Of a stretch of DNA of 64,000 bases, positions 16,917 to 25,468 are shown one piece after another. How positions within the stretch are numbered: the stretch's first letter is position 1; each line of letters opens with the position of its first letter. The notes under the pieces are model-generated. The model ran no database searches. It worked only from the letters and a program-made list of their open reading frames with translations, and was not told the DNA's origin. Source of the DNA: CAVQBP01 sp963848195 (GTDB lineage: Bacteria; Bacteroidota; Ignavibacteria; Ignavibacteriales; Ignavibacteriaceae); NCBI GenBank assembly GCA_963848195.1, contig CAWKCY010000002.1, positions 62,001 through 126,000 on the forward strand, written 5' to 3'. Position numbers and translations under genes: made by a program.

Positions 16917-19016
16917 TTATTTAATTAATAAGAGTTTCTTTGTTTCTAAAAATTCTCCGGCTGTTATTCTGTAAAAATAAACACCACTTGGAATACCAAC
17001 TGCTTTCCATAATGTTGTGTAAGTCCCTGCACTAATATACTGCGACACTAGCTTTGCTACCTCTTGACCTAGACTGTTGAAAATATTTAGTGTAACATAA
17101 GATGCTTTAGGAAGTGAGAATTTTATTGTTGTACTTGGATTGAATGGATTTGGATAATTTTGTTCAAGAGAAAAACGAGAAGGTAACTGCTTCAATTTTT
17201 CATCGATTGATGTAATTATTTCAGAAATGGAGCGTTTCCATACACCTTTGTTTGTTCCAACAAACAGATTAGAACCGGATATGGCAAGAGAACTAATTAT
17301 TCCTTTATTTGAACACTCATCGATTGAAATCCAGTTAACCCCGTGGTTTGTAGAATAAAAAATACTATTAGAACATCCGGCAAATATTATTGTATCAACT
17401 ACAATAAGAGCTTTAATATTCAAATCAGTAATACCACTATTAACCTGTTGCCAGTTCATCCGTCATCTGAAGAAATGAATACACCACTACTTCGAGTACC
17501 AGCATATAAATTTTTGCCGGCTAATGCTATGGATTGGATCAATAAGTCTGACAAACCGTTATTTATTTCGGTCCAGTTATTACCATTATCGGAAGTAACA
17601 AAAACGCCATCTCCATATAACCCTGCAAAAATCTTTGTATCCTTTACAGCCATGGAGGAAACATCTGCGCCTATGTTCCCTAATCCATTGCTGGCAACAG
17701 ACCAAAATTCTCCGTTGTTTGTTGAACGATAAATGCCTCTTGAGGTGCCTGTGTAAAGATCTTTTCCACAAACAACCATTGCACTGATGTTCCAATATTT
17801 TTGTATACCTGAATCTGATTCCACCCATGATATACCGTTATCCTTTGAACGATAAATATGACCATCCAAATAGCCGGCCAAAATAATTGTATCCACATCG
17901 TTATCATAAAAACAACCAATTGAATTAACATCAGAATTTCTTAAACCATCATTGATATATGTCCAGGTATCACCGCCATCGCTGGTTACAGAAATTCCAT
18001 CCCCATAAATTCCTGCATAAAGATTACCTCTGTTATTTGGATTATTATCCGCATAAAGAACTTGAATATCTGCGTAAATAAGTCCATTATTAAAAGGTAC
18101 CCAATTTGAACCATTGTTGGTCGAAAGAAAAATACCACCGTATTCAGTTCCGGCAAAAATATTATCATCCTTAACCACAAGTGCCAAAACATTTTTATCT
18201 GTTAATCCGGTACTTATACTTTTCCAGTTATTCCCGTTATCAGTAGAAACAAATATTCCTTGAGCCCGGACACCTCCTGCATATAGTTTGTTATTACTTA
18301 CGGCAAGAGCCAAAATTTGATTTGAGACTAAACCTAATACTATCCAATTTCCATCACCTTCAGAATATTGATAGACACCGGTATCAGTTCCAACGAAAAG
18401 ATTTGTACCATCTGTAATCATCTGTACGAATGCCTTTATCAAGTAGACCAATGTTATTCCAACTTTTACCTTGATCAGATGATTGAAAAATGCCTTCGTA
18501 TAATCCAACATAGATTTTATTTTCTATAACGACAATAGAAGAGATAATAGAAGCATCCGGCATACCATTGCTGGCTTTCGTCCAGCTTTTTCCGCAATTT
18601 GACGAAATGAAAAGTCCATTGAACCATGTCCCCGCAAAAATAGTTGAGTCACTAATTGCAACTGATGAGACGATGTAATCCAAAACTGTATCCATAGGTT
18701 CCCACTCATTACCTTTATTGGTTGAAAGATAAGCGCCTTCCCAAGTACCGGCAAAAATGATTGAGTCATTTATAGCTAAACTATTGATATAAAGATTTGC
18801 CAGACCGTTACTTCTCGATGTCCAATTTTCTCCATTATTAGGTGATAAATAAACACCAGTACCAAATGAACCTGCAAATAATTCATCGCCATCAATTGCG
18901 ATACAATGTATATTACCTCCATAGGGCCCGTTAGTATGAATCCATTGTCCAAACGATTGGTTCATCATATTAGCTAGTAATAATAACGTTATAAGGGACG
19001 TGATAACATTTTTCAT
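16917..19016 (-). pseudogene. Secreted BNR/photosystem-repeat protein with T9SS sorting domain, two frameshifts
   Basis: Three frames on one strand form a single gene of about 700 codons. 18384-19016 begins with a signal peptide (LLANMMNQSFGQ). It is followed by many repeats of the form LYAGTxxGVFxSxDNGxxW, the propeller repeat of sortilin/BNR-type proteins, continuing through 17456-18511. 16917-17459 ends in the type IX sorting domain (LEQNYPNPFNPSTTIKFSL, then GVYFYRITAGEFLETKKLLL). The frame changes are one extra base near 18420 and one missing base at about 17459 (SSDDG then NWQQV). It would be exported to the cell surface by the type IX system. It is the largest cassette here. Confidence 0.82.
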
Positions 19017-19047
19017 AAAATTAATCCTTAGTTATTATTTTTAAGCA

Positions 19048-19279
19048 ATATAACGAACCGCAATTAAGTTGCAGCCCAGAACTAGAAACTTTTATTTATT
19101 ACTTCTGCCAAAGATTAAGCAAACTGTGCTTAAATTTCCGTTTACGACAAGCACAGTTTGCAAGACTATTAATTAATTTGACTACTTTGAACAAGATACT
19201 TTAAGCGGATCATCTACTTCAAAAATCTCTAAAAAGCCGAATGCGTAAAATGCTGTCAACTTAAATTGCATTGTTAGGG
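19048..19279 (-). repeat. attC site with internal hairpin
   Basis: Cores ATATAAC (19048-19054) and GTTAGGG (19273-19279). Arms GCAATTAAGTTGCAGCCC and GCTGTCAACTTAAATTGC. Internal inverted repeat GCAAACTGTGCTT (19119-19131) with its complement (19149-19161), as in the site at 15808. Confidence 0.87.
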
Positions 19280-19359
19280 CAAATTTCTATATGCAAAATT
19301 AATCCTTTATTTTTATATAAATACTTAAATTATTATATAGCAATTTTATGAATTAAAAA

Positions 19360-20022
19360 CTAAAAAAGTGTTACTCTAGTTACTCTGGATGAATATCCCA
19401 CATCTGAACTAATGGAATTATAATAGGATATACTTTTCAGTCCGATTTCCATTTCAAATAAATATTGTTGTTTCCTATATTCAGAATAATGCTCGACTCT
19501 AATTCTGGACAGATTTATATTAATAATCATATCACATTCAAAATATAGATACTGAAGAATATCGGGCGAAAGGTTCAGGTAAAATGGTTTCATGTCTAAT
19601 GGGAAATGCCAGATAAATGAATTATAGCTAAGTATATGTGAGTCAACAAGAATTTCTTTAAGTGTATCAATAGTATTGTAGTTAATCAGATAAGAGCTAT
19701 CTAATCTCATCCCTCCAATCTGATCAGTTAAATAATAATATTGATGCAGCAAATTAACATTCTCATTGATAATCCATAATCTGAGAGTTGATGAGAAATT
19801 TACTGAATCTTTAATTATATATTCCACACTACCTGAGTCTATCCATTTAATGTTATTATTTTTAAATGTTTGAATATATTTATAATTATACTGACGCCCG
19901 TTATTTAGAGGAAACATATCATAATTATAAGTTACAACAGAGGTAGGTGAATTACATGATTGAATAAATAACAGAATTCCAGCTATTGACAACCATAACA
20001 AAATACCAATTGTTCTTGTCAT
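19360..20022 (-). CDS. Lipoprotein of unknown function, cassette-borne
   Basis: 220 residues. Lipobox at LLFIQSC (Cys23) followed by NSPTS. The mature part begins YDMFPLNNGRQYNYKYIQTF, a pattern shared with the cassette lipoprotein at 24462 (LWPSKKGNWWNYNYYTFSF), suggesting a common beta-rich fold. No enzymatic motif seen. Confidence 0.65.
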   Translation of the reverse strand: MTRTIGILLWLSIAGILLFIQSCNSPTSVVTYNYDMFPLNNGRQYNYKYIQTFKNNNIKWIDSGSVEYIIKDSVNFSSTLRLWIINENVNLLHQYYYLTDQIGGMRLDSSYLINYNTIDTLKEILVDSHILSYNSFIWHFPLDMKPFYLNLSPDILQYLYFECDMIININLSRIRVEHYSEYRKQQYLFEMEIGLKSISYYNSISSDVGYSSRVTRVTLF

Positions 20023-20076
20023 AGTTTTTCTCCATTTAATTAAATTTAAAATAATCTTTGTATATTTTTTATTTAG

Positions 20077-20265
20077 CCCTAACGGCTAAGGTTAAGCTGC
20101 TGCCCATAACTACAATGCAACATTTAAAAACCCAAGCCGATGATTTTTAACAAACTTTTTTATTTAAAAATACTTTAGACAAGATACTTTAATCGGAGCA
20201 CAAAACTCTAAAATCTGTAAAATGCCGAGTGCGTAAGAAGCAGTCAGCTTAAACCTAATGTTGAA
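20077..20265 (-). repeat. attC site whose outer core is the left end of IS91-like copy C
   Basis: Left core CCCTAAC (20077-20083), arm GGTTAAGCTGCTGCCC; right arm GCAGTCAGCTTAAACC and core GTTGAAC (20259-20265). The arms pair with extra bases on the right arm. The element hairpin TAAGCCGCTAGCGGC follows the core directly, as at 9461. Confidence 0.78.
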
Positions 20266-20390
20266 CTAAGCCGCTAGCGGCAGCCTTACTAATTATCTAC
20301 CATAAAAAAGCATCCTGCAAATAAAAGTTGGTCATGTCTTTCCAGTAATTTTTAGATAAATCAATTTTCTCAAATTATAAGGAGGAAGAC

Positions 20391-21254
20391 ATGACACAAC
20401 TTCGTAAAAAAATGCTCGAAGATATGAAACTCTTCGGCTTATCTGAACGTACTCAGGAAACTTACATTTATGCCGTAAGTAAACTTGCACAATATTTTCA
20501 TAAGTCACCAGACCTCATCTCTGATGATCAGCTTAGAGAGTATTTCCTATTCCTGAAAGATAAATATGCTCGTAATACTTCCACCATTGCTATCTGCGGT
20601 ATTAAGTTCTTCTTTGAAAAATCCTTAAAGAAACCATTTAAGATATTCGGCATCGTTCGTTCTCCAAAAGTTAATAAGCTTCCCGTTGTTCTTACCAGAG
20701 AAGAAGTACAACTGATATTAAAAAACATCCGTACACTCCGCCACCGTGCTTGTCTTAGCCTTATTTACTCTTGCGGACTTAGATTAAAGGAAGGTGTATC
20801 CCTTAAAGTAAACCAGGTAGACAGTAAACGCATGGTTATTCATATTCAGCAAGCTAAGGGATTAAACGACCGTTATGTTCCGCTTCCTAAAGCAGCTTTA
20901 GAAATTCTCCGTGCTCATTATAAAACTCACCGGAATCCTTTACTTGTCTTTCCTGCTCCGGGTAGAGGAGAAAGTCAAGAATCTAGTTCTACAAAACCTC
21001 TGCCGGATAGTTCTATACAAACTGTCTTCCGGAAATCTTTGCTTGAAACCGGCATCAATAAAGACGCTCATGTTCATACTCTCAGACATTCTTATGCTAC
21101 TCATCTTTTGGAAGACGGTGTTGATATTAGAATCATTCAGGAATACTTAGGACATAACAACATTGAAACTACTATGATCTACACTCATCTTACTCCTCTT
21201 ATCAAAGATGGAGTTTATAATAAAATAAACTCTCTGATGGATGGCTTAGTATGA
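20391..21254 (+). CDS. IS91-associated tyrosine recombinase
   Basis: 287 residues, intact. N-terminal SAM-like core-binding domain (residues about 5-85), then the catalytic domain: Arg in SCGLRLKEGVSLKVNQ, HTLRHSYATHLLEDG (HxxR), GHNNIETTMIYTHL (His and nucleophile Tyr). Strong ribosome-binding site AAGGAGG 6 bases before the ATG. The stop overlaps the transposase start (ATGA). It lacks the IntI-specific insert, so it is an accessory recombinase of the insertion element, not the cassette integrase. Confidence 0.9.
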   Translation: MTQLRKKMLEDMKLFGLSERTQETYIYAVSKLAQYFHKSPDLISDDQLREYFLFLKDKYARNTSTIAICGIKFFFEKSLKKPFKIFGIVRSPKVNKLPVVLTREEVQLILKNIRTLRHRACLSLIYSCGLRLKEGVSLKVNQVDSKRMVIHIQQAKGLNDRYVPLPKAALEILRAHYKTHRNPLLVFPAPGRGESQESSSTKPLPDSSIQTVFRKSLLETGINKDAHVHTLRHSYATHLLEDGVDIRIIQEYLGHNNIETTMIYTHLTPLIKDGVYNKINSLMDGLV

Positions 21255-22417
21255 TTGCTTTATCTGATATCCTTCAGACATACGGACTGTCTTATTTGGA
21301 AAAGTATTCAGCTTCAATGCCCTATAATCATAAAGCAGCAATCCGTAATATTCTTCAATGCCGGACTGAAAAACTTGGCGGTCAGGCTTATTATTGTGAT
21401 AACTGCAAACAGTACCGTTATAGCTATCATTCATGCGGTGACAGAAACTGCAATAAATGCCAGTGTGATAAAGCTAAAGAATGGTTTAGTAAAACTTCTC
21501 AGCTTCTTCTTCCCCTTACTCACTTTTTAATTACCTTCACCATGCCCGATATTTTAAGACAGCTTACAAGAGCTAACCAGCTTCTATTTTACAATATACT
21601 TTTTAAGGCTGCTTCAGCTTCGCTGCAAACTTTAGCTTGGGACTCAAAATATGTCGGAGGCAGAATTGCTATGATGGCCGTTCTGCATACCTGGACAAGA
21701 ACTCTTAACTACCATCCACATCTGCACTTTATTGTTCCCAGTGGTGGCCTTTGGGATGATGGTAATCTCTGGCTGCAAAGCAGTGAGAAATTTCTTGTGC
21801 CTGTTTGTGCATTAAGTAAACTCTTTCGTGCTCAAATGCAGAAGCGGATTAAAAACAAGGCTCCTGAATTATATAATTCCATTCCAAATAAAGTCTGGAA
21901 TCAAAAATGGGTCGTGCACTGTAAAGCTGTGGGAACCGGACAGAAAGCTGTGCAGTATCTTTCCGAATATGTTTTTCGTCCCGCTATAAGTAATAACAGG
22001 ATAATAAACATGGATAATGATTTTGTTACATTCAGCTACAAAGACAGTAAAACTCAGTTTAAGAAAACAATGAAACTTATTCCGGAAGAATTTATCCGGC
22101 GTTATATTCAGCATGTGCTGCCTAAAGGTTTTGTTAAAGTGCGTTACTTCGGGTTGTTCTCTAATACCAATAGAAAACTTCTTGCTGAAGTTAAAGAAAG
22201 ATTACCTCAAAATAATTATAATTATCCAAAGAACCCTGAAACCAAACCCGCAGATGTTAAAACTGCAGAAGTTAAATCAACAACTCATAGAATAATTATT
22301 TGTCCTCATTGTAATAAGCCAATGCGGATTATAGGAAGTCTTCCAAAATTAATATACAATGATAAATCTCCCCCTTATAATATATTTATCCACTTATACA
22401 GCACTTTTAATGGATAG
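21251..22417 (+). CDS. IS91-type HUH transposase
   Basis: 388 residues. N-terminal zinc-binding domain (CDNCKQYRYSYHSCGDRNC and following KCQC), LITFTMPDIL, then the HUH metal site HPHLHFIVPSGGL and the tyrosine-bearing helix AVQYLSEYVFRPAI. A C-terminal CPHCNKPM zinc pair follows. It belongs to the Y1/Y2 rolling-circle transposases of the IS91 family. Start overlaps the recombinase stop by 4 bases. Confidence 0.93.
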   Translation: MIALSDILQTYGLSYLEKYSASMPYNHKAAIRNILQCRTEKLGGQAYYCDNCKQYRYSYHSCGDRNCNKCQCDKAKEWFSKTSQLLLPLTHFLITFTMPDILRQLTRANQLLFYNILFKAASASLQTLAWDSKYVGGRIAMMAVLHTWTRTLNYHPHLHFIVPSGGLWDDGNLWLQSSEKFLVPVCALSKLFRAQMQKRIKNKAPELYNSIPNKVWNQKWVVHCKAVGTGQKAVQYLSEYVFRPAISNNRIINMDNDFVTFSYKDSKTQFKKTMKLIPEEFIRRYIQHVLPKGFVKVRYFGLFSNTNRKLLAEVKERLPQNNYNYPKNPETKPADVKTAEVKSTTHRIIICPHCNKPMRIIGSLPKLIYNDKSPPYNIFIHLYSTFNG

Positions 22418-22626
22418 ATTTTTTCTGTCTGTGGTAATCCCTAGCCTGAAAATGAAATGACTGGTATTATTTCGATAAATACTTTACTGTTTGACTTTTA
22501 ATTTGTTCTTTATTGTCTTTTTAACTTTTCTTTTCTGTTCTAAAACAAAGTTTGACAAACCTAATCCTCCATTGAAAACCCAAATAGTTTTCTGAATATG
22601 ACCTGCATACTGCTATGCCCGGGCTT
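22418..22626 (+). other. Right end of IS91-like copy C
   Basis: About 210 non-coding bases between the transposase stop and the outer attC core. It ends in the palindrome GCCCGGGC directly before TTGTTCAAC. This position corresponds to the oriIS-type end of IS91 elements; no ORF is present. Confidence 0.55.
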
Positions 22627-22682
22627 GTTCAACAACGGTTTGAAACTCGGCAAGCTTCGCTTCAAACCTTATTTCGTTAGGT
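22627..22682 (-). repeat. Compact 56-bp attC site
   Basis: Cores GTTCAAC (22627-22633) and GTTAGGT (22676-22682). Arms GGTTTGAA and TTCAAACC form a perfect 8-bp stem around ACTCGGCAAGCTTCGC, sharing the TCGGCAAGCTTC centre of the other compact sites. It closes the cassette of the 22686-23510 gene. Confidence 0.8.
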
Positions 22683-22685
22683 TGC

Positions 22686-23510
22686 TTATTGTATAACATA
22701 TTTTTTTTTAATAAAATCTTTAAATAGTTTCCATGGGCTTTCTTCTCCAATTCCAAAATAATCTTTTGGAGTATATACTATCTCATCTATAATTGGATAA
22801 ATAGCAAAATTATTATCTGGCAGCATATGTATTTTATACTGGTAATTATCTTTTTCTTCTATACGAAATAGACTAACAGGTAAAAAGTAACTACTATCAA
22901 CTTTGAAATATTGTTCTTCTTTTGCTCCATGAAACCAATGACCGAAAAAACTTACTGTTAAACTATCACCTCTATTAAAATATTTTTCTCCTTTTATTAC
23001 ATCCTCAATTTCAACAACCATATCTGATTGTCTTAAATTGATTTTTAAATCTTTAGAGTAATAATTTGATTCATCAAACCTTTTGACCTTTATTCTGAAC
23101 AAATATGGAACCAATAATAAATCAGCAAAAGCAGAAGAATAATATTCAGTTATTTTTTCTCTAATTATTCTAAGTTTTACGGCAGGTTTTTTGTGAACTA
23201 TTTTATAATTGTTATTGATGATTTCTTCTTCCCATCCTTTATGCAATTTTTCAAAATAAAAATAATATTCGGTTGGATACTCGCAAATCACGTTATAATA
23301 TTCAGTTGCAAAATCTTTTATTTCTTCAAAAGTAAAATCTTTTTTCCAACCAAGTGAATCATTATAAAAGGAGAAGATTTTTTCAGCGTCATCGAAAAAA
23401 TCAATAACATTTTTTGAATATTGTTCATCTTGAACTTTTTCATAGACTGAATTAATTTTCCAACTAAAGAATAAAAGTAATATTGTTAGAAAATACTTAT
23501 ATCTTATCAT
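22686..23510 (-). CDS. Exported protein of unknown function, cassette-borne
   Basis: 274 residues. An N-terminal hydrophobic segment (KYFLTILLLFFSWKI) acts as signal peptide or anchor. The rest is charged and mixed alpha/beta (FFDDAEKIFSFYNDSLGW, IEDVIKGEKYFNRGDSLTV), with no motif I recognise. The start codon lies 5 bases from the neighbouring attC core (23515), so the cassette has almost no leader and depends on an outside promoter or a very short one. Confidence 0.6.
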   Translation of the reverse strand: MIRYKYFLTILLLFFSWKINSVYEKVQDEQYSKNVIDFFDDAEKIFSFYNDSLGWKKDFTFEEIKDFATEYYNVICEYPTEYYFYFEKLHKGWEEEIINNNYKIVHKKPAVKLRIIREKITEYYSSAFADLLLVPYLFRIKVKRFDESNYYSKDLKINLRQSDMVVEIEDVIKGEKYFNRGDSLTVSFFGHWFHGAKEEQYFKVDSSYFLPVSLFRIEEKDNYQYKIHMLPDNNFAIYPIIDEIVYTPKDYFGIGEESPWKLFKDFIKKKYVIQ

Positions 23511-23514
23511 AGCT

Positions 23515-23703
23515 ACCTAACGCGGCGCGTTTTACCCGCCGCCCAAAACAGCAACGCCAATTAGAATTAAACTTCCAATAATCTGAAAAGTGAGTGCAAG
23601 GCCCGGTAACTTTGAACAAGTTTGCCAAAACGTAGCAGTTCTGCCGAATACTTTTGAAATGCCGAACGCGAAAACGCGGTCGGGTAGAAACGCATGGTTA
23701 TAC
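23515..23703 (-). repeat. attC site, GC-richer family
   Basis: Cores ACCTAAC (23515-23521) and GTTATAC (23697-23703). Arms GCGCGTTTTACCCGCCGCCC and CGCGGTCGGGTAGAAACGC. Nearly the same as 16721-16910, including CAACGCCAATTAGAATT. The DUF4375-like ORF reads into it and stops at 23567. Confidence 0.87.
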
Positions 23704-24175
23704 CTATTTTATTAAACTGGAAATCGTTTTTATTTCTTTTGATAAATTCAATATTTAATTCATTGAGGTTATCTTCATACTTATAAAACTCTTTGTCTAA
23801 CTCATCCCACTTTTCATTTGCAAAGTTTTCTATTTGTTGAAGTAAGGCAATTCTTTCATCTCTATCTTTAGGCGCCAGCTTATTAGGGAATTGGCTTATG
23901 GCTTTTTGAAGAATTGAAGATGTTCTGTTTGCACCTATAGCTTTTAAAGCTTCAATTGTCTCGTGAGAATAATCGCCACTGGAATTATAAAAATACTGAT
24001 TAAAACCGCCATTGTTAACTTCTCTTTCCAGGCACTGATTGTAGTAGAAAGTTTTTTGAGCTTCCGTTAGCTTTTCCAATCTTTCTCCATATTCGCACAA
24101 TTCTTCTACATAATTATCAATTTCAATAATTGAATTATTAAGATTATCTGAAACAAGTAATTTATCTAAATTCAT
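23567..24175 (-). CDS. DUF4375-like (DMP19-type) protein, C-terminus read through attC
   Basis: 202 residues. Residues about 15-155 match the DUF4375 pattern: YNQCLEREVNNGGFNQYFYN and HETIEALKAIGANRTSSIL. Its biochemical role is not established. The last 45 or so residues (from about IGITMRFYP) are encoded by the attC itself, so the domain proper ends near residue 155 and the tail is probably incidental. Single-gene cassette. Confidence 0.7.
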   Translation of the reverse strand: MNLDKLLVSDNLNNSIIEIDNYVEELCEYGERLEKLTEAQKTFYYNQCLEREVNNGGFNQYFYNSSGDYSHETIEALKAIGANRTSSILQKAISQFPNKLAPKDRDERIALLQQIENFANEKWDELDKEFYKYEDNLNELNIEFIKRNKNDFQFNKIGITMRFYPTAFSRSAFQKYSAELLRFGKLVQSYRALHSLFRLLEV

Positions 24176-24256
24176 TTTTATTCTCCGAGTTACGATTATT
24201 TAATAAATAAACAATAATATTAAAAATGTATTTTATTCCTTTCATTTTCCCAATAG

Positions 24257-24447
24257 GTATAACGAACCGCAATTAAGTTGCAGCCCTGAACTAAAATATT
24301 AATTTAATTCTATAAATTTTATAACCTGAAAAAACTTTTTCAGCTTTGACTAACTTGAACAAGATACTTTATGCGGATCACCTACTTTAAAAACATCTAA
24401 AAAGCCAAATGCGTAAAATGCTGTCAACTTAAATTGCATTGTTAGGC
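24257..24447 (-). repeat. attC site of the first cassette
   Basis: Cores GTATAAC (24257-24263) and GTTAGGC (24441-24447). Arms GCAATTAAGTTGCAGCCC and GCTGTCAACTTAAATTGC pair with two extra bases in the latter, which is the gene-proximal arm in the cassette direction. This extrahelical asymmetry is what orients attC recombination. 191 bp. Confidence 0.9.
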
Positions 24448-24461
24448 ACTCTTTGTTATTA

Positions 24462-25256
24462 TTAATTGTTTAGACTATAATCTCTTAATACATCTATATA
24501 ATCTAAAAACCAATAAGCTTTAGGTACTATAAAAATTCTTACATCAGCAATTAAACCTATATTAGGTGCATAATAATAATAAAAGTCATCATAACCAGGA
24601 TAATCTTCTGCTTCCCTTATTCTGATTCTTATTACAAAACAACTAAAGGCTCCCGCCTTGGTTTTTACAGTATCATTAACAGATATTAATCTTGTATCTA
24701 GTGGCTTAATTGAGCTAAATCCCGAAGGACCTAGAAATACAGGACGCGAATCCCAGGGTTCGTTTAAATTAAATTTTGCAGGTATATAAATATCTTTATT
24801 CAATAATGTATCGCCATTTTCATTAAACGCTCCCATACTATAAACACCATCTTTGCCAATCCAGAAAATTTTATTGAAATTAGTATTTTGATCATTTATA
24901 TATGAGGCAATGATATGACAAGGATACAAAGTATCATTAAATATAATATTTGTAGTTTCAATAACTTCGCGCTTATAAATATTTGTTATATTTACGGTAT
25001 CAAAATTAAAATCAAATGAATTAAAATTTTTATATATCCAATTAGTATCATTATTACCAAAAGAGAAAGTGTAATAATTATAATTCCACCAATTACCCTT
25101 TTTTGATGGCCAGAGATAGTGAGTATAAACTTTAGCTGTGTCAAGAGTATTATAAGATTGCATAGGAGCAACAATATTATTTTCGCATCCTGAAATAATT
25201 AGAATCGTGCTTAATAAATTTAAAAAAAGTAATGTATGCCTTAATTTTAAATTCAT
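24462..25256 (-). CDS. Lipoprotein in the first (newest) cassette
   Basis: An open frame begins at 25298, but that ATG overlaps the attI core. The start at 25256 gives a proper lipoprotein signal (MNLKLRHTLLFLNLLSTILI then ISGC). The mature part is about 240 residues, Asn/Tyr-rich and beta-rich (LWPSKKGNWWNYNYYTFSF, IFWIGKDGVYSMGAFNENGD, FYYYYAPNIGLIADVRIF). No known motif. By position it would be the most recently captured cassette and the best expressed from an attI promoter. Confidence 0.68.
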   Translation of the reverse strand: MNLKLRHTLLFLNLLSTILIISGCENNIVAPMQSYNTLDTAKVYTHYLWPSKKGNWWNYNYYTFSFGNNDTNWIYKNFNSFDFNFDTVNITNIYKREVIETTNIIFNDTLYPCHIIASYINDQNTNFNKIFWIGKDGVYSMGAFNENGDTLLNKDIYIPAKFNLNEPWDSRPVFLGPSGFSSIKPLDTRLISVNDTVKTKAGAFSCFVIRIRIREAEDYPGYDDFYYYYAPNIGLIADVRIFIVPKAYWFLDYIDVLRDYSLNN

Positions 25257-25289
25257 AATTTTTTTTATATTATTTTCTATTACTAAAGT

Positions 25290-25468
25290 GCCTAACATAT
25301 TTATTGAGTTGTTTTACTATCCTTTTATTAATGTCTATATTTAGACATTAATGTCTACATATACACATCTTTTTCCCAAATGTCTATATATAGACATATT
25401 TAAATGTCTATATATATACATTTTTCAATTTTCGAAGTGACCTCATTTAATTTCTTTTCCTAAAATAT
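25290..25468 (-). other. attI-like region: integron insertion point
   Basis: GCCTAAC at 25290-25296 (GTTAGGC on the cassette strand) is the last core site before the integrase side and has no pairing attC arm to its right, as expected of attI. The AT-rich stretch to 25468 holds four palindromes (25331-25421) and should contain the cassette promoter, though I cannot place it exactly. It lies on the 3' side of intI, separated from it by the 117-codon gene. Confidence 0.7.
25331..25421. promoter_or_regulatory. Four 18-bp palindromes next to attI
   Basis: Copies of ATGTCTATATATAGACAT or close variants at 25331-25348, 25351-25368, 25380-25397 and 25404-25421. Copies 1 and 3 are near-perfect dyads; copies 2 and 4 differ in the right half. 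Spacings are 20, 29 and 24 bp. They could be operators for a dimeric repressor or accessory integrase-binding sites. Confidence 0.75.

Larger units (their letters stand above)
20266..22626 (+). mobile_element. IS91-like element copy C, apparently intact
   Basis: About 2.36 kb with two overlapping intact genes (recombinase and HUH transposase) in opposite orientation to the cassettes. The left end starts TAAGCCGCTAGCGGC after core GTTGAAC. The right end is GCCCGGGCTT before core GTTCAAC (22627-22633), so the outermost bases form an inverted repeat GTTGAAC(T)AAGCC. Each end has a subterminal palindrome. IS91 relatives are known to insert next to GAAC, which this core contains. Confidence 0.8.

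Noticed and set aside
9580..21254. Second and third integron integrases
   Set aside because: Both recombinases lack the IntI-specific inserted segment that is clear in the 25861-26784 protein.
25331..25421. CRISPR-like short repeats
   Set aside because: Only four copies, each palindromic, with 2-11 bp between them; no spacers of uniform length and no cas genes anywhere in the window.
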